Shown: positions 40,578 through 48,552 of the stretch, piece after piece
How the letters are laid out: the number at the start of each line of letters is the position of its first letter
Numbering within the stretch: position 1 is the stretch's first letter
Assembly: GCF_014451325.2 (NCBI RefSeq)
Contig: NZ_JACSCH020000009.1
Coordinates: forward strand, 186,001 to 250,000
Direction of reading: 5' to 3'
DNA from: Streptomyces sp. CB02980
GTDB taxonomy: Bacteria > Actinomycetota > Actinomycetes > Streptomycetales > Streptomycetaceae
DNA length: 64,000 nt
Translations under genes and position numbers: made by a program
The notes under the pieces: generated by a model
What the model saw: only the letters and a program-made list of their open reading frames with translations
Databases searched by the model: none
What the model was told of the DNA's origin: nothing

Positions 40578-41597
40578 TTGCCGATCACCGACTTCGACCG
40601 CTACCCGCTCCTCTTCGGGCCCTCGCCGGTCCATCCCCTGGAACGGCTCACCCACCACCTCGGCGGCGCCACCCTCTGGGCCAAGCGCGAGGACTGCAAC
40701 TCCGGTGTGGCGTACGGCGGGAACAAGACCCGCAAGCTGGAGTACCTGGTCGCCGACGCCCTCGCCCAGGGCTGCGACACCCTCGTCTCCATCGGCGGCG
40801 TCCAGTCCAACCACACCCGTCAGGTCGCCGCCGTCGCCGCCCGCGCCGGGCTGCGCTGCGTCCTCGTCCAGGAGAGTTGGGTCGACTGGCCCGACTCCGT
40901 CTACGACAAGGTCGGCAACATCCTGATCAGCCGCCTCGCGGGCGCCGACGTACGCCTGGTGAAGGCGGGCTTCGGGATCGGCTTCAAGGAGAGCTGGGAG
41001 CTGGCCCTGAGGGAGGTCGAGGAGAGCGGCGGGACGCCGTACGCGATCCCGGCGGGCGCCTCCGACCACCGGCTCGGCGGGCTCGGCTTCGCGAACTGGG
41101 CGTACGAGGTGGCGGAGCAGGAGCGCGATCTCGGCGTCTTCTTCGACACGGTGGTCGTCTGCTCGGTGACCGGCTCCACCCAGGCCGGCATGGTCGCGGG
41201 CTTCGCCGCGCTCGCCGAGGAGGAGGGCGGACCGGCCCGCCGGATCATCGGCGTCGACGCCTCCGCGAAGCCCGTTCCGACGCACGAGCAGATCACCCGG
41301 ATCGCCCGGGACACCGCCGTCCTCCTCGGCGTCGAGCGCCCGGTGACGGCGGCCGACGTCGAGCTGGACGAGCGCTACCACGCCGGGGTGTACGGCATCC
41401 CGGACGAGGCGACGCTCGACGCGATGAGGCTCGCCGCCCGCACCGAGGGCATGATCACCGACCCCGTGTACGAGGGGAAGTCGATGGCGGGACTGATCGA
41501 TCTGGTGGACCGGGGGGAGATCGGCCGGGACTCGACCGTGCTCTACGCCCACCTCGGCGGCCAGCCCGCCCTCAACGCGTACAGCGCCCTGTTCTGA
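40578..41597 (+). CDS. acdS: 1-Aminocyclopropane-1-carboxylate deaminase
   Basis: This PLP enzyme splits ACC, the plant ethylene precursor, into 2-oxobutyrate and ammonia. The 339-residue length equals that of studied AcdS proteins. The family-specific stretches are present: LFGPSPVHPLERL, the PLP lysine in GGNKTRKLEYL, Ser in IGGVQSNHTRQVAAVAA, CSVTGSTQAGM, Tyr-Glu in DPVYEGKSM and AHLGGQPALNAYS. The Tyr, Glu and Leu that separate ACC deaminase from D-cysteine desulfhydrase appear retained. TTG at 40578 is the start because the frame has CGGGAG just upstream and no better codon. It lies downstream of a GntR regulator. Confidence 0.92.
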   Translation: MPITDFDRYPLLFGPSPVHPLERLTHHLGGATLWAKREDCNSGVAYGGNKTRKLEYLVADALAQGCDTLVSIGGVQSNHTRQVAAVAARAGLRCVLVQESWVDWPDSVYDKVGNILISRLAGADVRLVKAGFGIGFKESWELALREVEESGGTPYAIPAGASDHRLGGLGFANWAYEVAEQERDLGVFFDTVVVCSVTGSTQAGMVAGFAALAEEEGGPARRIIGVDASAKPVPTHEQITRIARDTAVLLGVERPVTAADVELDERYHAGVYGIPDEATLDAMRLAARTEGMITDPVYEGKSMAGLIDLVDRGEIGRDSTVLYAHLGGQPALNAYSALF

Positions 41598-41614
41598 ACC
41601 GGGGACCCGGCCGC

Positions 41615-42853
41615 TCAGAGTGCCTGGGCGGCCGGCTTCACCATGCCCCGGACGGTCCGCGACTTCACGAACTCGCCCATCGCCGTCATCTCCCACTCGC
41701 CGGTGAACTGCTTGATCAGCTTGGCCATCATCACGCCGGTCTGCGGCTCGGCGGTGGTCAGGTCGAAGCGGACCAGCTCCTCGCCCGTCGCCGCGTCGAT
41801 CAGCCGGCAGTAGGCCTTGGCGACCTCGGTGAACTTCTGGCCGGAGAACGAGTTCACCGTGAAGACCAGACCGGTCGCATCGGCGGGCAGCCGGCCGAGG
41901 TCGACGACGATCACCTCGTCGTCGCCCGCGCCCTCACCGGTGAGGTTGTCGCCGGAGTGCTTCACCGAGCCGTTGAGGATGGACAGCTTGCCGAAGTAGC
42001 AGCTGTCCAGGTGGTTGCGCTGTGCCCCGTACGCGATGACGGAGGCGTCCAGGTCGATGTCCTTGCCCCGGTACGCGGGCTCCCAGCCGAGGCCCATCTT
42101 GACCTGGGAGAGCAGCGGACGGCCGCCCTTGACCAGGGACACCGTCTGGTTCTTCTGGAGGCTGACCCGGCCCTTGTCGAGGTTGATCTTGCCCGAGGGG
42201 GCGGGGGCCGCGGGAGCGGACGGCGTGGCGGCCGCGATCCGGGGGTCCACCGGGGCGACGGGCGGCGCCGGCGGGACCGGGGGCGCCACCGGCGGGGCGA
42301 CGGGGGCGGGCGGGGCGACGGCGGCGGGCGCGGCCGGGGCGGCGGCGGGCTCGTCGTCCACCGAGACGCCGAAGTCGGTCGCGATGCCCGCCAGGCCGTT
42401 CGCATAGCCCTGGCCGACGGCGCGGGCCTTCCACGCGCCGTTGCGCAGATAGATCTCGACGACGACGAGCGCCGTCTCGTTGGCCAGCTGCGGCGGGGTG
42501 AAGGTGGCGAGGACGGTGCCGTCGTCCGCGTTGCGAAGGGTGGCGGTGGGCTCGATGCCCTGGAAGGTCTGGCCGGCGGCGTCGGGGCTCGCGGTGACGA
42601 CGATCCTCTCGATGCCGGCCGGGACGGCGCCGGTGTCCACCAGGATCGCGTCGGGGGCGGCACCGCCGCCGGAGCGGTAGGTGACACCGGGGCCGGACGG
42701 CTGGTTGTAGAAGATGAAGTCGTCGTCCGAGCGCACCTTGCCGTTGGCGCCGAGCAGCAGGCCCGAGACGTCGAGCCGCACCGGGGCGGCGACGTCCACC
42801 GCCACGCGAGCGACGGTGAGGGGGATGTTCGAGCCGGGGGTCATAGCGGTCAT
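41615..42853 (-). CDS. TerD-family protein with two TerD domains
   Basis: The 412-residue protein has an N-terminal TerD domain (about residues 8-165; DDFIFYNQPSGPGVTYR, IERIVVTASPDAAGQTF). A 60-residue Ala/Pro/Val-rich linker (about 167-225) and a C-terminal TerD domain (about 228-405; SCYFGKLSILNGSVKHSGDNLTGEGAGDDEVIVVDL, shortened by motif) follow. TerD proteins bind Ca and belong to tellurite-resistance and stress-associated systems, whose molecular job is not settled. ATG 42853 or 42844 may be the start. It is convergent with acdS (17 bases between stops). Confidence 0.9.
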   Translation of the reverse strand: MTAMTPGSNIPLTVARVAVDVAAPVRLDVSGLLLGANGKVRSDDDFIFYNQPSGPGVTYRSGGGAAPDAILVDTGAVPAGIERIVVTASPDAAGQTFQGIEPTATLRNADDGTVLATFTPPQLANETALVVVEIYLRNGAWKARAVGQGYANGLAGIATDFGVSVDDEPAAAPAAPAAVAPPAPVAPPVAPPVPPAPPVAPVDPRIAAATPSAPAAPAPSGKINLDKGRVSLQKNQTVSLVKGGRPLLSQVKMGLGWEPAYRGKDIDLDASVIAYGAQRNHLDSCYFGKLSILNGSVKHSGDNLTGEGAGDDEVIVVDLGRLPADATGLVFTVNSFSGQKFTEVAKAYCRLIDAATGEELVRFDLTTAEPQTGVMMAKLIKQFTGEWEMTAMGEFVKSRTVRGMVKPAAQAL

Positions 42854-42889
42854 GCCAGGGCTAACGATCCGGGCGCCTTTGCCGTTCCC

Positions 42890-43165
42890 TTACCCTCGGC
42901 CGGTTCGGCCACCTTGATTACGGGGGTGGTTCCTGGCCTGCCGCTCGTTGCCGAAGCGGTACGAGCCCGTCCACCGGGCCATGACGAGCTGGGCGTCGCC
43001 CGACCCGACCTCGGCGAGGAACTTCTCCGCGCGGGCACCGCGCAGCACGCCCGCGGCCCGGCCCAGGTGGGTGAGGACCACCGAGCCGTCCCGGCGCTGT
43101 TCGTACGTGAATCCATGAGGTCGTGGCATGCCGGGCATCCTGCCGTTCCCGGTCAGATCCGTCAT
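42890..43165 (-). CDS. Small basic hypothetical protein, 91 aa
   Basis: The function is not recognised. The core PHGFTYEQRRDGSVVLTHLGRAAGVLRGARAEKFLAEVGSGDAQLVMARWTGSYRFGN (shortened here) is well ordered. A basic, Gly/Arg-rich tail (NHPRNQGGRTGRG) follows. A small DNA- or RNA-related role is conceivable, but only from charge. Start ATG 43165 is 19 bases from the divergent AraC gene start and lacks a ribosome-binding site; ATG 43186 is another option. It is 36 bases upstream of the TerD gene and probably co-transcribed. Confidence 0.68.
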   Translation of the reverse strand: MTDLTGNGRMPGMPRPHGFTYEQRRDGSVVLTHLGRAAGVLRGARAEKFLAEVGSGDAQLVMARWTGSYRFGNERQARNHPRNQGGRTGRG

Positions 43166-43184
43166 ATGAATATTCTTTCGACCC

Positions 43185-44213
43185 ATGGGTGCAGTGGGGG
43201 CGGAGGGGCCGGTGGAACCGGCGGGGGCGGGGGGCGCTGTGGGCACGGTCGACGGGAACTGTTTTCGGACACAGGACGTGGACGAGGCGCGCGTCGAGCT
43301 CGACGCCCGCTACTACGCGAACCGGATGGACCTCGTCGACCGTGAGCGGCGCCCCTTCGCGGCGCGCTTCGACACGGTCGTGCTCGGCCCGCTCGTCATC
43401 GGCGACCTGAGCTGCGGGGCCGATGTGCGGATGAGCTTCGGGGAGCTGGGCGCGTACCACCTGAACGCGCCGCTCAGCGGGCGGATGGAGATGCGCCAGG
43501 GCGGGGCCCCGATCGTCGCGACGGAGACCGAGGCCCTGCTGCTCGACCCGGCGGGCGACACCTTCCTCGACCGCTGGACCGGGGACTGCCGGACCCTGTC
43601 GGTGAAGGTCGGGGCGGCCGAGCTGCGCGACCGCCTGGAGGCGCTGACCGGCCGCCCGCCCCGGGGCCCGCTGGTCTTCGCGCCCGGCCTGGACATCACC
43701 CGCGGACCCGGTCTGAGCTGGGTGCGCTTCGCCCGCCAGGTCGCCGCGGAGGCGCTCGCGGGCGAGGGCCTCGCCCGGCACGAGCTGGTGGCACGCCCCT
43801 TGCAGGAGGCGCTGCTCAACGGGCTGCTCCTGGCCGCCGAGCACCCCTGGCGCGAGGCGCTCGCGCATCCGGGGGAGCCGCGGCGGCCGGCCCCGGTCAA
43901 GCGGGTGATGGACGCGGTGCGGGAGCGGCCCGAGCATCCCTTCACGACCACCGAGCTGGCCGCCCTGGCCCGGGTGAGCGTGCGCCGCCTGCAGGAGTCG
44001 TTCCGCGAGTACGTGGGGATGTCGCCGATGGCGTACGTACGGGAGGTCCGCCTCGACCGGGTCCGCGAGGAGCTGCGGGCGGCCGCGCCGGACGAGGTGG
44101 GCGTGAGCGAGGTGGCCTGGCGCTGGGGCTTCGCCCATCAGGGCCGCTTCGCGGCGCGCTACCGGGCGAAGTTCGGCGAGTCGCCGTCGGAGACCTTGCG
44201 CGGGTGCCGCTGA
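43185..44213 (+). CDS. AraC-family transcriptional regulator
   Basis: The 342-residue protein has an AraC-binding-like N-terminal domain (about residues 28-205) and a C-terminal double HTH (about 235-342; TTTELAALARVSVRRLQESFREYVGMSP and VSEVAWRWGFAHQGRFAARYRAKFGESP, shortened by motif). ATG at 43185 is given; GTG at 43239 would remove a Gly/Ala-rich extension and lies after a G-rich site, and may be the true start. It is divergent from the small protein and TerD genes, which are candidate targets. Confidence 0.87.
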   Translation: MGAVGAEGPVEPAGAGGAVGTVDGNCFRTQDVDEARVELDARYYANRMDLVDRERRPFAARFDTVVLGPLVIGDLSCGADVRMSFGELGAYHLNAPLSGRMEMRQGGAPIVATETEALLLDPAGDTFLDRWTGDCRTLSVKVGAAELRDRLEALTGRPPRGPLVFAPGLDITRGPGLSWVRFARQVAAEALAGEGLARHELVARPLQEALLNGLLLAAEHPWREALAHPGEPRRPAPVKRVMDAVRERPEHPFTTTELAALARVSVRRLQESFREYVGMSPMAYVREVRLDRVREELRAAAPDEVGVSEVAWRWGFAHQGRFAARYRAKFGESPSETLRGCR

Positions 44214-44522
44214 GGGTGTCGTCCGCACCCGCGCCGGGGGCCGTGCGCCGGTCGGCAGAGGTCCGGCGTGCGCCGGGGCGCGCAAGGGGGCGCGTAATTC
44301 GCTGACCGGCGGGGTTCCACGCTTCAACCCACCGCGCATTCCGGACAGAGGTCGCGTTCCGCGGCTCGCGATGATCTTCATCCGGGCCTACGGTGAGCAG
44401 GTCCGGCCGCCAGCGTGTGCGCCGTGACCCGGGCCCCGGCCGGCTCCCCCGTATCAGTCCGGCCGGGTCCTGCGTATCCCTCCTGCCCGCCTCCGCGGCT
44501 CCCGCCGCTCACGCCGGGACTC
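44214..44522. other. Non-coding spacer between AraC and SDR genes
   Basis: Two converging genes flank these 309 bases. A small CCGGCG-TG-CGCCGG repeat at 44263-44276 may be part of a terminator. No gene, clear operator or RNA gene was recognised. Confidence 0.5.
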
Positions 44523-45281
44523 TCACGCGAGCCCTCCGTTGCTCATCAGCAGCTGCCCGTTGATCCACTGCCCTTCGGGCGAGCAGAGGAAGTCGACCAG
44601 GTGCGCGGTGTCCCGGGGGGTGCCGAGGCGGCCGAGCGGCGTCTGCCGCGCCAGCTCCTCCCGGAGCGGCTCCGTCATCCAGCCGGTGTCCACCGGACCC
44701 GGATTGACGACGTTGGCGGTGACCCCGAGGTGTGCGAGCTCGCGCGCGGCGGCCAGCGTGATGCGGTCGAGAGCGCCCTTGCTCGCCCCGTACGGGAGGT
44801 TCCCCACGGTGTGGTCGCTCGTCAGGGCGACGACGCGGCCGGTCCCCGGAGGGCCGGCGAAACGCCGGCCGTACTCCCGGATCAGCAGCCAGGACGCGCG
44901 CGCGTTGACCGCGAAATGACGGTCGAAGCTCTCGACGGTGGTGTCGAGGAGCCCGGAGTCGACCGACTCGCAGTGGCACATGACGAGGGCCGTGACCGGG
45001 CGCCCGAGCCGCTCCTCGGCCGTGTCGAAGACGCGCCCGGGCGCCTCGGTGTCGGCGAGGTCGGCCTCGACGGCCGTGCAGGCGGCGCCCCGCGCGGCGA
45101 GCCGCCGGGTGACGGCCGCGGCCGCGCCCCGCTCCTCGCCCCACTCCATGCGCCGGTCGTACGGGGTCCAGTACGTGAACGCGATGTCCCAGCCGGACTC
45201 CGCGAGGCGGTCGGCGATGCCCGCGCCGATGCCGACCGTACGGCCGACGCCGGTCACGAGGGCGAGCGGACGGTGGTCCAT
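44523..45281 (-). CDS. Short-chain dehydrogenase/reductase
   Basis: This 252-residue SDR has the cofactor-binding TGVGRTVGIGAGIADRLA (about residues 9-26) and the catalytic YGASK after VALTSDHTVGNLP. The loop is longer than in classical SDRs, and a Ser corresponding to the third catalytic residue is in ALTSD. The C-terminus PEGQWINGQLLMSNGGLA is normal. The ATG 45281 has CAGGAG upstream and lies 20 bases after the udh stop, so it is the second gene of a udh operon. It may act on a sugar acid or lactone. Confidence 0.88.
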   Translation of the reverse strand: MDHRPLALVTGVGRTVGIGAGIADRLAESGWDIAFTYWTPYDRRMEWGEERGAAAAVTRRLAARGAACTAVEADLADTEAPGRVFDTAEERLGRPVTALVMCHCESVDSGLLDTTVESFDRHFAVNARASWLLIREYGRRFAGPPGTGRVVALTSDHTVGNLPYGASKGALDRITLAAARELAHLGVTANVVNPGPVDTGWMTEPLREELARQTPLGRLGTPRDTAHLVDFLCSPEGQWINGQLLMSNGGLA

Positions 45282-45301
45282 GGGGATGCTCCTGTCGTCG
45301 T

Positions 45302-46111
45302 TCAGTGCGGCCACCGGGGCGGGGTCACGCAGAAGTGGCCGCCCAGGTAGAGGGCGTCGGCGCTGTCCTCCGGGGGGAAGCCCTTGTCGGCGATGAGCTT
45401 CTCCGCGTAGACCTCCGAGTCGTCCCGGGGGGCGAAGCCGAGCGCCCGGGCCGAGGAGAGGTCCCACCACGCGCGCGTGTTGGCGGACGAGCCGTAGACG
45501 ACCGTGTGGGCCACCTCCTCGGCGGTGAGCGCGGCGTGCAGGAGACGGGCGCAGTCGGCCGGGCTGAGCCACATCGACAGCATCCGGACCGAGGTGGGCT
45601 CGGGGAAGCAGGAGCCGATGCGGACCGAGACGGTCTCGACGCCGTGCAGGTCCCAGTAGAGCTGGGCCAGGTCCTCGCCGAAGCACTTGGACAGGCCGTA
45701 GAAGGTGTCGGGGCGGTGCGGGGTGCCGACCGGCACGAGCGGGTCGCCCTCGCGCGGCTGCCGGGTGAAGCCGACGGCGTGGTTGCTGGAGGCGAACACC
45801 ACGCGCGGGACGCCCTCCTCGCGGGCGGCCTCGTAGAGGTGGTACGTCCCGGCGATGTTGGCGGCCATGATCTTGTCGAAGGTCGACTCCAGGGAGATGC
45901 CCGCCAGGTGCACGATCGCGTCGACGCCCCGGACCGCCTCGCGCAGCGCAGCGCGGTCCGCGAGGTCGGCGACGATCGCGTCCGGCGCCCCCGGCACGGG
46001 GGCGACGTCCAGGAGGCGGAGCTCGTAGCCGTACGGGGGCAGCAGCTCCCGCATCAGCGTGCCGACGCCTCCGGCGGCGCCGGTGAGCAGGACGGTGCGG
46101 GGTACGGCCAT
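45302..46111 (-). CDS. udh: Uronate dehydrogenase-like NAD-dependent epimerase family protein
   Basis: This 269-residue extended-SDR protein resembles characterised bacterial uronate dehydrogenase, which oxidises galacturonate or glucuronate to the aldaro-lactone. Matching stretches are VLLTGAAGGVGTLMRELL, IVHLAGISLESTFDKIMAANIAGTYHLYEAAR (by motif), VVFASSNHAVGF, the catalytic FYGLSKCFGEDLA, VSVRIGSCFPEP and the Trp pair in TRAWWDLS. ATG at 46111 has GGAGGAG upstream. It is divergent from kdgD, the later step of the same oxidative pathway, which supports the assignment. Confidence 0.85.
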   Translation of the reverse strand: MAVPRTVLLTGAAGGVGTLMRELLPPYGYELRLLDVAPVPGAPDAIVADLADRAALREAVRGVDAIVHLAGISLESTFDKIMAANIAGTYHLYEAAREEGVPRVVFASSNHAVGFTRQPREGDPLVPVGTPHRPDTFYGLSKCFGEDLAQLYWDLHGVETVSVRIGSCFPEPTSVRMLSMWLSPADCARLLHAALTAEEVAHTVVYGSSANTRAWWDLSSARALGFAPRDDSEVYAEKLIADKGFPPEDSADALYLGGHFCVTPPRWPH

Positions 46112-46313
46112 GGAGCGGATCTCCTCCGTCGAGCGGCACGCGGTGATGTCCCTCCGCGCACCCGTGGCATTCACCTGAGTGGCATTCACAACCGTGGACA
46201 CGCTAGGGAGCGGCCCGACGGAGCGTCAAGAGTGTGCGACAGGGCGCGTTCTCTCCTTGACCGGCCCTTCCGCACTGTTCTAGCGTGCGAGGCGTCAGCG
46301 TTCAAGAATATGG

Positions 46314-46330
46314 ATGACAGTCATAACTGT
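46314..46330. promoter_or_regulatory. Candidate operator between udh and kdgD
   Basis: Two overlapping inverted repeats, ATGAC-A-GTCAT (46314-46324) and ACAGT-CATA-ACTGT (46317-46330), lie in the divergent spacer, about 43 bases before the kdgD start. They are in the least GC-rich part of the spacer. Confidence 0.4.
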
Positions 46331-46372
46331 GCACGAGATGGCCCTGCACGACGGACTTCCCTGGGAGCGACC

Positions 46373-47305
46373 GTGACCACTGCCCCGCTCGCCGGCCGGC
46401 TCGACGGCCTGCTGTTCTTTCCCGTCACCGCCTTCGCGCCGGACGGCTCCGTCGACCTCGACACCTTCCGCGCCCATGTGCGCGCGGGCGTCGACGCGGG
46501 CGCCGCCGCCGTGTTCGCCTGCTGCGGCACCGGCGAATTCCACGCCCTCACCCCCGAGGAGTTCCGGGACTGCGTCGCCGCCGCCGTCGAGGAGACCGCC
46601 GGCCGCGTCCCCGTCGTCGCGGGCGCCGGCTACGGCACCGCCCTCGCCGTCCAGTACGCCCGGCTCGCCGAAGAGGCCGGCGCCGACGGGCTCCTCGCCA
46701 TGCCGCCGTACCTCGTCGTCGCCGACCAGGCCGGACTGCTCCGCCACTACACCGAACTCGCCGCCGCGACCTCGCTCGACGTCATCGTCTACCAGCGCGA
46801 CAACGCGATCCTCACCCCCGCCACCGCCGTCGCCCTCGCCCGTACCGACGGGATCATCGGCCTCAAGGACGGCCTCGGCGACCTCGACCTGATGCAGCGG
46901 ATCGTCAGCGCCGTCCGCGCCGAGGGCCTCGACCTGCTCTACTTCAACGGCCTGCCGACCGCCGAACTCACCGGCCCCGCCTACCGGGGCATCGGCGTCA
47001 CCCTCTACTCCTCCGCCGTCTTCTGCTTCGCCCCCGACATCGCCCTCGCCTTCCACCGCGCGCTCACCACCGGCGACGACACCACCGTGAACCGGCTCGT
47101 CGACGACTTCTACCGGCCGCTCGTCGAACTCCGCGCCCAGGGCCGGGGATACGCCGTCTCGCTCGTCAAGGCCGCGGTACGGCGGGGAGGCCTGGACGTG
47201 GGACACGTACGGCCGCCGCTGAGCGAGCCCGCGCCCGAGCACGTCGACGCCCTCATGCTGCTCGTCGAGCAGGGACGGGCCGCCCTGAAGGAGCTCGGCG
47301 CGTGA
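46373..47305 (+). CDS. kdgD: 5-Dehydro-4-deoxyglucarate dehydratase
   Basis: This DapA-superfamily enzyme dehydrates and decarboxylates 5-keto-4-deoxyglucarate to 2-oxoglutarate semialdehyde in oxidative galacturonate/glucarate catabolism. The 310-residue protein has GLLFFPVTAFAPDG, CCGTGEFHALTPEE, the Tyr in VIVYQRDN, the Schiff-base Lys in IIGLKDGLGDLDLM, and LLYFNGLPTAE, all typical of KdgD rather than of DapA. GTG 46373 has GGGAG upstream. Its stop overlaps the next gene. It should work with uronate dehydrogenase encoded divergently. Confidence 0.92.
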   Translation: MTTAPLAGRLDGLLFFPVTAFAPDGSVDLDTFRAHVRAGVDAGAAAVFACCGTGEFHALTPEEFRDCVAAAVEETAGRVPVVAGAGYGTALAVQYARLAEEAGADGLLAMPPYLVVADQAGLLRHYTELAAATSLDVIVYQRDNAILTPATAVALARTDGIIGLKDGLGDLDLMQRIVSAVRAEGLDLLYFNGLPTAELTGPAYRGIGVTLYSSAVFCFAPDIALAFHRALTTGDDTTVNRLVDDFYRPLVELRAQGRGYAVSLVKAAVRRGGLDVGHVRPPLSEPAPEHVDALMLLVEQGRAALKELGA

Positions 47306-48552
47306 GCGGGGACGCGGCGGTCGCCGGGACCGCCGGGACCGGTGGCGGTGGCATGCGCGCCGGTGCCTTCGTCTACCCCTGGGACGTCGACGGCGATCCC
47401 GCCGCGCCCGGACTGCTCGCCGAGCTCGGCCTCGCGCAGGTCACCCTCGCCGCCGCCTACCACTCCACCCGGGCACTGACCCCCCGTCACCCCGCCCACC
47501 GGATCGTCACCGCCGAGCACGCCGCGGTGCTCTACCCGCCGGACCCGGACCGCTGGGCCGGCCGGCCGCTCCGCCCGTACCCGGCGGGGGAGTGGGCCCC
47601 CGGCGACGCCTTCGGGCGGGCCGCCGAGGCCCTCGCGCCCACCGGCCTCGAGGTGCACAGCTGGGTCGTGCTCGCCCACAACTCCCGGCTCGGCGCCGAA
47701 CATCCGGAGACCTCCGTCGTCAACGCCTACGGCGACCGCTACCCCTGGGCGCCCTGCGTCGCCCGCCCCGAGGTCCGCGCCCTGCTCGTGGACCTGGCCG
47801 CCGAGGCCGCCGTACGGCCGGGCGCCGCCGGCACCGAGCTGGAGTCCTGCGGCTGGTACGGCCTCGCGCATCTCCACGCCCACGACAAGACCGGCGGCGT
47901 CGCCCTCGGCGAGCGCGAGCAGTACCTGATGTCGCTCTGCTTCTGCCCCTCCTGCCGGGAGGGGTACGGAGGCGAGGGCGCCGATCCCGACGAGCTGGCC
48001 GCCGCCGTGCGGGGCGCCCTTGAGCCGGTATGGGCCGGATCGGGTCCGCCGGGCGGGCTCGGCGCCCTGGAGGCCGCGGCCGGGACCTGGCGCGCCGGGA
48101 CCGCCCGCACCTTCCAGGAGGCCGCCGTGGCCGCCGTACGGGCCGCGGCCCCGCCCGGCTTCCGGGTCCTGCTGCACGCCGACCCCGCCCCGTACCGCTG
48201 CGGCGCCGACACCGGCACCGACCCGGCGCACGTCCTCGGTCTCGCGGACGGGGTGGTCGCCCGGCCGCACCGGGTCGCGGAATTCGCGGCCCACGCGCGC
48301 GTGGACACCGTCCTCGCGGCGAACCTGTCCGTCGTCACCGGCATGGGCGGCGCGCCCGACCGGCTGGCCGACGCGGCCGAGCGGGCCCGCGAGGCGGGCG
48401 CCACCGAACTGCGGCTCTACCACGCAGGGCTGGCCCCGGACGAGGACCTGGCCGCCGTCCGGACGGCCCTGCGGAAGCTGGGCCAGAGACTCCCGGGGCG
48501 CCGGGCGGGTGTCCTGCCGATCGGGCCGGACACCCCTCGGGGCACCCTCTAG
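47302..48552 (+). CDS. Hypothetical protein, TIM-barrel-like, linked to kdgD
   Basis: The function is not recognised. This 416-residue soluble protein starts near MRAGAFVYPWDVDGDP and has strand-like segments LGLAQVTLAAAYHSTRALTP, GLEVHSWVVLAHNSRLG, ESCGWYGLAHLHAHDKTGG, FRVLLHADPAP, DTVLAANLSVVTGMGG and ATELRLYHAGLAP, a pattern that looks like a (beta/alpha)8 barrel. LCFCPSCREGYG holds three clustered Cys. GTG 47302 overlaps the kdgD stop (GTGA); ATG 47353 is an alternative. Operon context points to uronate or polyuronide metabolism, for example a glycoside hydrolase or isomerase. The 3' end overlaps the GntR gene by 4 bases. Confidence 0.72.
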   Translation: MSGDAAVAGTAGTGGGGMRAGAFVYPWDVDGDPAAPGLLAELGLAQVTLAAAYHSTRALTPRHPAHRIVTAEHAAVLYPPDPDRWAGRPLRPYPAGEWAPGDAFGRAAEALAPTGLEVHSWVVLAHNSRLGAEHPETSVVNAYGDRYPWAPCVARPEVRALLVDLAAEAAVRPGAAGTELESCGWYGLAHLHAHDKTGGVALGEREQYLMSLCFCPSCREGYGGEGADPDELAAAVRGALEPVWAGSGPPGGLGALEAAAGTWRAGTARTFQEAAVAAVRAAAPPGFRVLLHADPAPYRCGADTGTDPAHVLGLADGVVARPHRVAEFAAHARVDTVLAANLSVVTGMGGAPDRLADAAERAREAGATELRLYHAGLAPDEDLAAVRTALRKLGQRLPGRRAGVLPIGPDTPRGTL

